DNA from: Symbiodinium natans
Lineage: Eukaryota; Sar; Dinophyceae; Suessiales; Symbiodiniaceae
Direction of reading: 5' to 3'
Assembly (NCBI GenBank): GCA_905221605.1
Contig: CAJNDS010000398.1
Span: forward strand, 46,001-110,000
Length of the DNA: 64,000 bases
Both the position numbers and the translations under genes were made by a program. The notes under the pieces are model-generated. The model was not told the DNA's origin. It saw only the letters and a list, made by a program, of their open reading frames with translations, and made no database searches. Positions 1 through 10,300 of the stretch are shown here, piece after piece. How positions within the stretch are numbered: the stretch's first letter is position 1; the number at the start of each line of letters is the position of its first letter.

Positions 1-45
1 ACAGCCCATGCAGCACGCGAGCTGTGCGTCGACAAGCCGCCGGAG

Positions 46-339
46 GTGGATGCCCCCGCCAGGGTGCTCGTAGACCTCTTTGCAGGCAAGCACGCACCAA
101 TCTCTGCAGCAGCCTCACAAATGGGCATCCCACACTGGGCTCCCATAGACATTGCCATTGACGAAGCACACGACATACTCTCTGATGCCTTCTTCAATCG
201 CCTGCTCCGACTAGCCTGGTCTGGACGCATAGCCCTCCTAGTGGCGGCCCCGCCTTGCCGAGACTACTCAGTGCTCAAGACCGGGAGGCCCCCCTCCGTG
301 CCGCACGCCCGAGCACCTCAATGGCCTGCCTTCCAATAG
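46..339 (+). pseudogene. C5-methyltransferase-like domain fragment
   Basis: The reading frame gives about 85 recognisable residues. A motif I-like segment (VDLFAGKHAPISAAA) at residues 9-23 would be the start of the SAM-binding Rossmann fold. An AAPPCRDYS segment near residue 68 carries the Pro-Cys of motif IV, where C5-methyltransferases have their catalytic cysteine. The frame then loses similarity and stops at 339, and I see no ENP/ENV motif downstream in any frame, so this is a broken copy. It lies upstream of RT and RNase H, the same order as in the intact element's Pol. The ATG at 46 is probably internal to a longer original reading frame. Confidence 0.5.
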
Positions 340-1074
340 CCCAGGGCTCGCACGCCGAGCCGAAGAAAGCCGCCGCATACATGAACGTTGCCATTAACTC
401 TGCCGAGCAGTTGCATCCTCGGGGGGAACTTGGGTCCTTGAAAACCCCCCTTCCAGCATGGCCTGGCTGGAGCCCTCATGCCAACAGCTCTTGCGCGCCT
501 CAGCTGCCCACGTGGCCTCAGTTGCCGCCTGCGGTTTTGGAGTGACGTGGTCCAAATCCTGGGCTTTCGCCTCCAACAGCCCCCATATTCGAAAGGTGCA
601 GCACAACTGCGCCCACACTTTCGAGCACCCATCCCTGCGCAACAAACGGGACACTTCGGGCAGGTACATCAGCTCCAGCACAGCTGAATACCCTGCCGCG
701 CTCGCCTGCAGCCTGCTTCAGACTTTCCAGCACATGTGGCCGACCTCTGCCCCGACGACCGCGATCCCCTTGCCTCTCGAGCCGGCCACGCCACAGCACA
801 TGGCTGGCCCCGGACCAAGGGCACCAGCCTGCGACGGCGCGGGCCTTCAAAGCACCGCCGACTCCTCGATGACGGCCACGCCCCAAGCTTGCCTAGCACC
901 CCTCATTGAGAAAATGCAAGCCTGGTGCATGCAAGATGACCGACACAAGCGCATTGCCGCACACATAGCCCAGAGCAAGCCCGAACATCCCCTCTCCGAA
1001 GAGGAACAGGGCTCGCTGCTGGGGCGCCCACGGGTGTCTTCGAGCCCATTGTCAGCAGCAACCAATGGCCTGCC
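340..1074 (+). other. Decayed linker between methyltransferase-like and RT regions
   Basis: Several overlapping open frames exist here but none has a recognisable domain. One frame from about 890 to 1030 has a plausible charged helical stretch leading toward the RT. I read it as the eroded spacer of the retroelement polyprotein. Confidence 0.35.
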
Positions 1075-1683
1075 GTGGACGCCCAACAGGCCCAGCACCC
1101 GCTGGACACTTGCCTCAAAGAGTTTGACACCAACTGGAAGAACGCCGAGGCCCAGCCCGACCTCCTCCAGCGCCTAATTGAGGAAGAAATGGCCCAGGGG
1201 TGGGTCATAGAAATTCCTGGGGGCGAACAGGAAGCTCGCGCCAAATGGCCTAAAGGCATCGCCATAGGGAAGCTAAACGTGGTACAGGCCGATGGCAAAG
1301 ACCCCAGGATGGTCCTTGACAGCTCAGTGTGTAATGTGAACCCACGCTGCACACTACCCGAAAGGGTCTGCCTACCCACAGCCGCCGACGTGCGCACGAC
1401 CTTCAAGCCTCACGATCCGCCCAATGCCTCACAAGGAGCCGCCCTTGACTTCAAAGCTGCCCACAAGCGGGTCAAGGTTCGCCACTCGGACCAAGGCCTA
1501 CTGCTTTTCCGCAATGCCGGCCGCCTATATGCCTATGTGGTCTGCCATTTCGGCGCCCGGTTCTCCGCCTACTGGCAGCGGGTCGGGGCCCTGCTCCTCT
1601 TGCTCTCTCTTTTGCATTGCCGCGCCCCCCCAGCAACTGGCCTTCGTCGTGGCCTACCTCTCCCTGATAGGAGCGCCCATTAG
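1075..1683 (+). pseudogene. Reverse transcriptase, fingers and palm (frameshifted)
   Basis: The frame includes the RT N-terminal region (WPKGIAIGKLNVVQ and DPRMVLDSSVCNVNP), a motif A-like ALDFKAAHKRVKV with its aspartate, and a motif B-like CHFGARFSAYWQRVG. After about 1605 the frame runs into unrelated residues. The RT sequence continues in another frame at about 1630 (LAFVVAYLSLIGAPISWKKASFG). The stretch between motif B and this point, where the YxDD catalytic loop should sit, is missing rather than merely shifted. The enzyme cannot be active as it stands. Confidence 0.75.
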
Positions 1684-2833
1684 CTGGAAGAAGGCCTCCT
1701 TCGGACCCAGGATCATCTGGTGCGGCTGGCAGTTCTGTTTCCGCACCGAAACCGTCTGCCTAGCCCAGCCCAAGTTAGACAAACTCCGCGCACAGCTGCT
1801 CCAATTGCTGCAGCACAAGCGGGTCCCCCGCAAAGAGCTGGAGGCGTGCCTCGGCCTACTAATGTGGGCCACGAGCATCAGCCCACACCTCCGCTGCTTC
1901 ACGGCCCCGATCTACTCAGATCTGCATAGCCCGCCGGGCACGTGCTACCCCGTGCCTCCGAGAAGCTGGTCACAGTTCCTCTGGTGCCTCGACGCCTCTT
2001 GCAGAGTTACTAAAGACGCCTCGTACCTTCAGCTCCCATTGCATGCCAAGGTTATCGAGGTCAAAGGCAAGCCCGTCCGAGCCAAAACGGACATTTGGCC
2101 TATTCCGGCCGCCGACAAAACGATCTGGGTCCGCATTGCAGACCCCTCAGCCTCGGAGATTACACTGCGCAACGAAAGCAAGGCCGCCATACACTGGCTC
2201 GCCCAGTGCTTCGCCTACGAATTCGCCATGCCGCTGGCCCGCCAGCCTCTTCTGCCCTGCCTATCAGCCGCAGACGCCATGGCGGACGGTACCACCGTCG
2301 GAATTGGAGGATGGCTGTCCACATCCTCTCACACCTGGTGGTTTGCACAGCAATGGGACATCAAGGAACTCCGCACAGCCTGGCCTTTCCTCACGAAAGA
2401 TGCCCAGCAATATATCGCCTGCTTCGAAACCGTGGCACAGTGGGTTCTGCTGCAAATGGCCTACGAGGCCACTGGCTGCTCCTGCCTCAGGTTCTGCGTG
2501 GCCTCGCGCAGCGACAACAGCCCTACTCAGGCCTCCATTAACAAACTCTTCACAACGGCCTTTCCGCTTAGCTTCTTCCTGGAGAAGGTGGCCTCCTGGG
2601 CCCACGCACGCGGCCTAGAATTAGAAATCGGCCATATTCCCGGAGCCAAGAACACCGACGCTGACGACCTCAGCCGAAACCGCCTAGCGAAGTTCTCTCG
2701 CTCTAGCCATGCCCGCAGATTCCAGGTGCACCTTTCGCACTTGCACAAGTCGGCCCATGAGGTTAGCCTAGCCTCTGCTGACGTGCCATGGAGCCAAGGT
2801 CTCCTGGACATAGCGTCCCCTGCACAAGCCTAG
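1630..2833 (+). pseudogene. RT thumb/connection plus RNase H domain
   Basis: The open frame resumes RT sequence after the lost catalytic loop, passes through a thumb-like segment (KLDKLRAQLLQLLQHKRVP), and ends in an RNase H. The RNase H acidic set is visible: Asp in SAADAMADGTTVGIGGWL, Glu in CFETVAQWVLL, Asp in SRSDNSPTQAS and Asp in NTDADDLSR. Such intact RNase H residues beside a dead RT suggest fairly recent inactivation. The stop codon is at 2831-2833, 64 bp before the first direct repeat. The open frame extends upstream in this phase only by out-of-frame reading of the RT. Confidence 0.75.
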
Positions 2834-2897
2834 TCAGACCACACGCGGTGGGGGTGCCAGGCCTTAACTTCACTGGTCTGCGCCGGGCCGCTAAAGT

Positions 2898-3119
2898 GGG
2901 GGTATGCCATGCATCAGGACCGGAGCCTCTCGCCGGAGAAGCTGCCCGGCCTGATTGCCAAACTCGCCCAGAGCAGCACCCGTGAAAAAAGGCCATCGCA
3001 TGCAGGGTAGGACGCTGTTGCCCCTAATCCCCCTCCCGTAGGGTCTTGGGATCTAGAGGGCTCGTTCTACCCGCTCGTCCCCAACTAGGGTTAGGTCTTG
3101 CAGTGGGCGTTGTCTGAAC
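2898..3119 (+). repeat. Direct repeat, copy 1 (B1-like)
   Basis: 222 bp beginning GGGGGTATGCCATGCAT and ending GGGCGTTGTCTGAAC. It recurs at 3373-3595 with a one-base A-run difference and no other change that I can see. It starts shortly after the RNase H stop codon. Confidence 0.9.
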
Positions 3120-3372
3120 GCACTGGGTTTTTGTTTCCCAGGTGTTTTGACACGCACGAATCATGACCACCCATGTTCGCCCACGCCCAGCTGGCTTCTG
3201 GCTCAGCTGGCCCCAACTCGGGTTAGGTCGGCATCTTTTTCGCCCGCCCTCCCTTGCCCTGCTCACTCTACGCCAGACTCCAAGCTCTCTGCTTTGAGAG
3301 TGGAGTAGCCCAGCACACTGCCTCCCAAAGCGGAGTAGCCCAGTACACTGCCGCATTACTGCCTCCCAAAGA

Positions 3373-3595
3373 GGGGGTATGCCATGCATCAGGACCGGAG
3401 CCTCTCGCCGGAGAAGCTGCCCGGCCTGATTGCCAAACTCGCCCAGAGCAGCACCCGTGAAAAAAAGGCCATCGCATGCAGGGTAGGACGCTGTTGCCCC
3501 TAATCCCCCTCCCGTAGGGTCTTGGGATCTAGAGGGCTCGTTCTACCCGCTCGTCCCCAACTAGGGTTAGGTCTTGCAGTGGGCGTTGTCTGAAC
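3373..3595 (+). repeat. Direct repeat, copy 2 (B2-like), element right end
   Basis: 223 bp, nearly identical to 2898-3119. The 253 bp between the copies would be the A2 part if the element is of split-direct-repeat type; the matching A1 would lie left of the window. Confidence 0.85.
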
Positions 3596-3648
3596 AGAGG
3601 GCAAGAAATCAACTCCAAAAGGTGGGGAGCCGAAGTGACCTCCACAGT
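3596..3648 (+). repeat. 53-bp direct repeat, copy 1
   Basis: Starts AGAGGGCAAGAAATCAACTC and abuts the end of the 3373-3595 repeat. An identical 53-mer is at 5652-5704. Confidence 0.85.
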
Positions 3649-5651
3649 GCGAGAAAGATCGCACGCGAACAATGCAAGAGTGCTTTATCTTGAATGCCAG
3701 CTAAAGACAAGTTTAGCCAAGAACGCGTATCGACGGCGTTTTTTGTTTTCTTGAGTGTTGATGCAAACAGTATCGAATAGAAAAAATCTTGTTTGTCTGT
3801 GAGTTGATTTCAATTATTATTGAACTCAAATGGGTTCCAAAAGCAGCTCAATTCTGGGCACCGAAAACGGGCCCTAGATTTTGGATTTCCTGTGTGAACA
3901 TACAAGGCCACCCAGGTTGGAGCCTCAAATTGGAACCCAAGTTTAGGAGCCATTTTTGGCCCCAGTTGCGGCGTTGTTTTCACACACGGGAAGCCAGATC
4001 TGGCTTTCACAGCTCCTCGTTGCGAGTAAAACAAATAAGCCTCTCAGTCGGTTCCAGTCTAAGTCTTGTGTCAGTCTTCCCCCAAAATTAGAACAGCAGG
4101 CAGCAAGGCGGCAAAGTGTGAACTTGTTTGGCACCGGAACTTTCTCTAACTGTGGAGGTCACTGGAGCTTCCCTACCTTTTCGATCAATTTTGCTGCCCC
4201 TCATCTTGGGTTTCAGATTCTCCAGGTTTTGGTGCAAGGCCTGAAGGCAGAAGAGGAGGGTGCAGAGTCAACATCGGTGGAAACTGCAGCTTGGAAAAGT
4301 TCAATGCTTTGAAACAAGTGTTTTTAAAAGCCTCTGACAGTGCCGTTTGGACAGAAATCAACTGCAGGACGAGACGAGTTCAACCGTGGTGTTGATTCGT
4401 TAAGGTTGCGCGCGACGCCCAAGCCAAACCACTCGAAAATTGCAAAGTGTATTACCAGAATGTGAATAAGTGCGAGCGAAGCGAGCGAAACACCAGAGTA
4501 AATTCAACAAATTTGACTGATCAAGTGTTGATTTTGAGGGTTTTTTTCAACATTTTCGGATACTTCAGATGGTGCTGAATCCAGGGAAGAATTGCAACGT
4601 GCAACCAAAAACGAGAGACCAAAAACGAAAGACAAAGAATTGAGGGCACCCAGCCTGAAAGAAAGCAGAGTTTCTTCTGCTCAATCTTCTATCAAATTTC
4701 AGTGTGCCTTGAATAATGGAATGGAAATGAGGCTGGGCGACTCTCTCAAGTCGTTCTGGCCATGAATGAGGAGAGGTCAGTGTGATTGTTTTTTTTTCAA
4801 TGTTAGCAAGAACTGCAAAAACATTGGTTTTTCTTTTTTAACTTTGGAGAAATCGAGAAAACACTGGAAAGAAGCCAGAGTCATGAAACTTAGACAACTT
4901 TCTTCAGATTCAGCAGCAGATTCATGCACAGCAACACTTTTTTTTCAGTTTAAATTGCCTTTGCCCGTCTGAACAGAATTTTTCTCTTGCTTTTTGCTCG
5001 ATGTTTTCTTTGTTTTTTTGTCGGAATGATCTCTCGGTTAAGTTGCAAGCTTCAGAAAGAGAGAGTTTCGAGAAACCGCCCTGAACCAAAACACAAACAG
5101 ATCGTTCAGCAAGTGTTTTGGTGAGTGCTGTCAGCCCGGTAAGCTGTCGATTAACCAGAAAGACAGTGAAAAAAATTGCAATCGGAACTTAAGAGATCCA
5201 TAAGAATGTGCATTTTGTGGTTTTGGCTGTTTTTCTGTGTGTGCATGCACAAGAGTGTTGTGGATGTGTGTGTGTGTGTGTGTGAGCATTTGTGGTTGCA
5301 AAGTGGGTTGGTTTGCGGGTGCATGTCTTTGGCTTCAGTGTGCAAGGAAAGTTTCAGTGTGTGGGTAAAGGGTGGTAACGCATGGAGTCTCAGAAGTGAC
5401 ACCAAATAAAAAAACAATGACCTTGTTGCAAGTGTTTGTGTGTGTTTACCTCGTTTTTTCATTGTGAATGGGTGTGTTGTGGTTTTGGCGTTTTGGCAGT
5501 GTGTCATGGAGTGTGGTGTGTGTCATTATGTGGGTGCAAAGTGGCTTTGGTGGGTGGTGTGCGTTTGCGTGTTTGTCGGCTGGGTTCTGCTGGCTGTTCA
5601 AGTGTGGAAGTGTGTGGGTGGCAAAAGGTGTGTGGATTTGGAGACACAAAA
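3649..5651. other. AT-richer spacer between 53-bp repeats, no gene seen
   Basis: I see no coding domain here. Base composition is much more A/T-rich than the flanking retroelement. From 5215 it becomes strongly GT-biased on the + strand, including a TG run at 5263-5283. The open frames in the GT-rich part follow composition only. Confidence 0.5.
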
Positions 5652-5704
5652 AGAGGGCAAGAAATCAACTCCAAAAGGTGGGGAGCCGAAGTGACCTCCA
5701 CAGT
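5652..5704 (+). repeat. 53-bp direct repeat, copy 2
   Basis: Identical to 3596-3648, 2,056 bp downstream. It could be a duplicated target flanking an insertion, or one end of a dispersed repeat. Confidence 0.85.
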
Positions 5705-7290
5705 AGTGTGTGTGTGGGGGTGTGTTGTGTGAAGGTGTCATGGGTGGGTATTGTGGTGGATGTTGTGTCCATCGTTATTGGAAAGTTTAATGCTGATGTT
5801 TTTGAAGGACTGTTGTTGGAGATAAATAAAGTTTCCAATTGGTGGAAAGAGCCGCCACAATGCTGGAATTGATGACTTCTTTGCCTGTTTTTTGATTTGT
5901 TTTGTGCGCGGACGCTAAGAGAGCAGGTTCAAGGCTGCGTCGTTATAGAGTCCATTGCCAATGCAAACTGGAGTGCTCTCCAGGGAGGTATTTTTGGCTT
6001 GGTACGAAAACTAGCATTCTTTTTTTTTGTCATTGCTTTAAGGATGAATCAAAGTTTACAGCCAGTTTGGTTGCCGGAGCTGGCAAGGTTTGTGCGACAT
6101 GCAATGCTTGAAAGCACATTGTGAGTAAGGTAATTGAACTTTATGCAGATGTGGGAATGAGGCCGCTCCATGGAGCAAAACTCCAAAATAAAGCTCTTGT
6201 TTGCGTCGAAGCACGAAGCTTGTTCGCGTCGGTGCATGCGTCGAAGAAAGCGGGCCATGTGAAAAAGGATAAGTGCGAAGCGCCCAGAATCCAGAGCATG
6301 GCCGAGCGGATCTCGAAGCTCGGAGCCCAGAGGCCCTGAATGCCAATGCTTAGGATGCCAGCAGCACGGTTCGGAGAAGCTGCAGGGCGCTAGCTGCATG
6401 CTGGCGCCTTGTGTTCGGTTGCAGTGCGCTTTGGGGTTGATGGGAATTGTTCACCTTGTGGGCGTGCAAGCAAATTCGTGAGCGAGCGAGTTCGTTGATG
6501 GGTATGTCGGATTGCGCCCAGGGTATAAGGCTTCAATCTGCGAACAAAGAAGAAAATTGAGCAAGGTAGGCAAACAGAGAACGTCAGAATGAGGTCCAAG
6601 ACCCTCGCAGTAGATTAGATTAGAAAGAGCAAGGCGACAACCATACATGCTTGAGAGGGTCAGCATAGCAATCACAAGTGGTGAACGACACCAGTGCTGA
6701 CATGAGGCGACGTAATGTTCGAGTGTACGAGCCTGGTAGAAACTGGTTCCCACTCACGGCGAGGCGTGGTGTTCGACATGACACTCCCCCTAAGCACCTC
6801 TTCCAGACATTGCGCAAGAAGACCGATGACCGACTTTGCAGCCCGTTGATGCTTGGAAAATGTCATAAAAAGTGATGGCGTGGTCATACTGCAGTGCGTG
6901 TGCAGGCGAACAGAGCTCCGCAGCGCTCGATGCAAGCGACTATTTGACGTAATGAAAAAAAGGCAACAATGAGATCCGATGTTCGCAAAAGGAGAGCGAC
7001 AACGGGTGCCTTGTCACATGTCGATTGCCGTGATGACCAAGGTGGATAAGACGGATTGGGCACTGACAGCACCCGGTTCGAAGCTGTGGCTCGAGGATAT
7101 TCTGCTTTGCGCTTTGTAAACCAAGATGAAGCATTGGGGGCTCCATGCACGCCTCTAATGACCTGGAGCGTATCCTCGCATCACACCCCTGTTACGTGGT
7201 CCCTAAGCCCTAAGCCAACCCTACACCCTAAACCCAAAGCCCTAAACCCCGAACCCCAATCCCTGGCAGCTGCTCCCGTTCGCTTCCACG
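5705..7290. other. Intergenic region upstream of gene 1
   Basis: No supported gene. A 72-codon open frame at 6121-6339 has no recognisable domain. Telomere-type heptamers (CCCTAAR variants) begin at about 7200. An AG at 7268-7269, about 20 bp before the gene 1 ATG, could serve as a spliced-leader trans-splice acceptor; that is inference only. Confidence 0.4.
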
Positions 7291-7372
7291 ATGCCATGGT
7301 GCGGGCGTGGGAAACCAGCACCAACCCACCTCGAGCAATATGCCAACGCCTTGTCCCAGCAAACGGAGCAAG
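7291..7372 (+). CDS. Gene 1 exon 1 (start exon)
   Basis: The ATG at 7291 gives MPWCGRGKPAPTHLEQYANA and ends in phase 1 before an intron that starts GCCTGG. Gene 2 has the matching start exon at 44387-44474 (MPWFCRGERPPASTSLEEYA), which supports both the start codon and the phase. Confidence 0.7.
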
Positions 7373-10300
7373 GCCTGGGTTACCGTGACGTTCAAAGGCC
7401 CTAAGCCCTAAGCCCTAAACCCTCAGGGTTACTGGGTTACTGTGACGTTCAGAGGCCCTAAGCCCTAAGCCCTAAAACCTCAACGTTAGCCCTAAACCCT
7501 AAACTGGAAACCCTGAGGTTCTTAGGGTTTGGAGGGTTTGCAGGGCTGAGGGAAGGTGCAGGGCATGGTCGACGTCTACTAGAGTCACCCCTGAGTGGAA
7601 GTTGTATTACTACTAATGTTTTTACTATTACTTAATGAACACGAGTATTCCTATTCTTCTTCGTACGAACATGGCATGGATCAGGAGCGGGTTTCGCTCT
7701 TCGCATAAGTGCCCTCACGATATGCCGGGGTTGCGGGATGCCGCGCCACATACACAAGAAGCCAAAAAGCCAAAGAGGCCGGGTCTTGGGCAGCCTTTAA
7801 CCCCTTTGAAGCCTTCCGAAGCAGCCCGAGGCATGTACTGGGCGAAAGGTATGGCTGCGGCCTCGCCCGTGTCTTTCCCAATGTACACGGTGCCCCGTGA
7901 TGATCTTCTCGAGATGGTCGAGGTCCGGCCGCACGAGGAGCTGAAGGCCCAAGGCCCGGCTCTTGGGATATGGGTTGGGATGTTCACCCTTGATACTGTC
8001 TGTAATAGGGGTTATAGTAGGGGGTAGTAGAATCCCTATTAAGGACTGTTCGTATGTGGGTGGAACATCCCAAGAGTTGGGGGTTGAGGGTTTAGGGCGT
8101 GCCCTGAGTTTCGAGCCTGTGCATCTCATTCCTGACGAGGCTTGCTCGTGGAGTATGAGGCGAGCTTGGGGAACGCCGCGTTTGTTTCACACCAGTGGGT
8201 TGCACGCGATCATCCTGACCCTACCTTTGAGCAGATGAGAGCCGCTTTCTCTGCATGTTATGAACGTGTCCTCCCTAGGGCCCTAGCAGGCCCCAGCAAG
8301 CCTGGAGGCAACATCCCTGAGTCTCCCAAAGCCCTAAACTTTAAATCCTTCCAAATCCCTCCACATCCCTCCAAATCCCTCCAGATCCCTCCAAACCTTT
8401 CAAACTCACCCCACAATCCTTCCCAATCACGTAGCCAAACACCCCAACAAAGTGCTTCCAGCCCTAAGATGTCAGCCCCTGCTCGATCCTTTTCAAGGAT
8501 GGGCTTGCCATCGCGTTAGCCGACGCTTCAAAAACCTGTTTAAGTGTTGATAATTTAAAGAACTCGCGGTTCAGGCTCAGGATGGTCCACACTTGGAGGT
8601 TTGGGGTTTAGGCGGTTTAGGGTTTCGGGTTTAATCCGAGCTCCTGTTTAATTGGTGGGGGGCCCCCCCCCCCCCCCCTCCCCCCCCCCACAATAAGGAA
8701 AGCAGGGTTCCGCAATAGTTGGACCATGGCCCCGTATGGTTTCTCTGCTTCAAGGTTTCTTTCAAGACTACAGGACCAGGGCTCCCCACGGGCCGGGGCT
8801 TCCCATAATTCTGGCCCCATTCTATTAATGTGACTCTGCCTTTCCCTGCCAGAGCCCGTAAGGGGTAGCTCAGGAAAGAATGAAAATTTCTCTCCTCCAG
8901 TAAGCAATCACATAAGAAATCCTTGCTTTCTGAAGGCCCTCAGCTTCCAGAAAACCGAAGCACCGGCTTCCTTAAAGCTTTTCCTTTTAAGCTTCAAGGT
9001 TTCTTTCAAGACTACGGGCTTCAAGTTTTCCGAAAGGCAGAGTTTCAAAATTTGACAACACCCCCCCCAAAAAAAAATTCTTTAAATGTGGAGGGTTTGG
9101 CCCATACGAAATCCATCGTAATGGAAAGTAGTCTTCCGGCGGGAATCCGGGCAAAAAAAATTTCTTTAAATATGGGGGGTTAAATTAAACAGGAGCTCGG
9201 ATTAGGGTTTAGGGTTTAGGGTTTAGGGTTTAGGGGTACTTATTATGCAATGATAACTGTACTTGTAACCCACTTCTCAGCCCCTCAAGTGTCCCAATAT
9301 GGTTAGAAGGACAGTTATATCTACAGCTTCTTATCGGTTAACTTGCACCATGAACCTCCAAGTATAGAGTTTGTCACCCCCTTGACCCTGAACACCATAA
9401 GCCTCTCTCAAGCCTCTCAGCGCCGGAGTCAGGTGCTACAGGGTGCGCTGAGGCACCTAAAGTCCATCCCTTTCGTGCACCCGAGCATCGTCTCAGAAGT
9501 CGGCCAAGTTGGCATCAAGAGCTTCCGGACAAAGGCGCTCAACTCGGCGCCGCTGTTCATCTGGTACGACTACTTCTCCTGCCCGCAGATGGAGATTGGC
9601 GCAGGCAAGGGCCTGTTCGAGGCCATCAGTAGCATTCCAGCATATGTTGCCCGGTGCGCCTTCTTCTTCGTCCTCTGCCCCGTGATCGTTGACGACGCGT
9701 CGAACAGGCTGCTCACGCAGTATACTTGGGCGGAACCTTGACTGGCCGAAAAGAGCGTCGATCTTTTGACCGGAGGAGTAGACACTTCAATTGCAGCCCC
9801 AAACTTCGACCCTAAAGTTTGACCCAAACCTGAAACCCTAATGCAAAGAACAAAGAAGCAACCTTAAACCCTAATGCAAAGAACAAAAAAAAAGCAGACA
9901 AGGAAAGGGGGTGGTGTCGCATGGAGAAGGCGATGCGCGAGCTTTCCACGAATCAGACATGGATGATCGTCCGGGCTCCGCGGGACATCGGCCTTGTCGC
10001 AGATCCGGCAACCACCCTGGGCGGTCCACCAGGCGAGGGCAAGTTCTCAGTATCCGAGGACCGCAGAGTTGGGGGAAAGTACGGTACATTTTGTAGCCTT
10101 ACTGTCATTGTGGCTATTCGTTCGTTATCACGATGACTGGTACTCCTACCGTACGATGGCTACCATTACTATCATTAGCGCCATCGCTGTCAAAGCAAGA
10201 TGAGAAAAGCCCCCACCTAATGGAGGATTGCGAGAGGCTCGCGCCAATCCTCCTCGGCGCGCTCAAGCGGACGTTGCTGCTGAAGCTGAAGGCTCGTGAT

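Larger units (their letters stand above)
1..3595 (+). mobile_element. Decayed tyrosine-recombinase-type (DIRS/Ngaro-like) retroelement, 3' part
   Basis: The left end lies outside the window. Reading rightwards there is a methyltransferase-like fragment, a reverse transcriptase broken by a frameshift and deletion, an RNase H with its acidic residues, and then a pair of 222/223-bp direct repeats separated by 253 bp. That tail resembles the B1-A2-B2 end of the intact element at 12851-22740, although the sequences are unrelated. The RNase H type (SDNSPT and HIPGAKNTDADDLSR) fits DIRS-like elements. No recombinase is seen here; it would be upstream or lost. Assignment to the YR order is inference from RT/RNase H style and repeat layout. 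Confidence 0.65.

Noticed and set aside
5176-5872. Several Cys/Val/Trp-rich frames
   Set aside because: Caused by TG-rich sequence; no start context, domain or conservation to support a gene.
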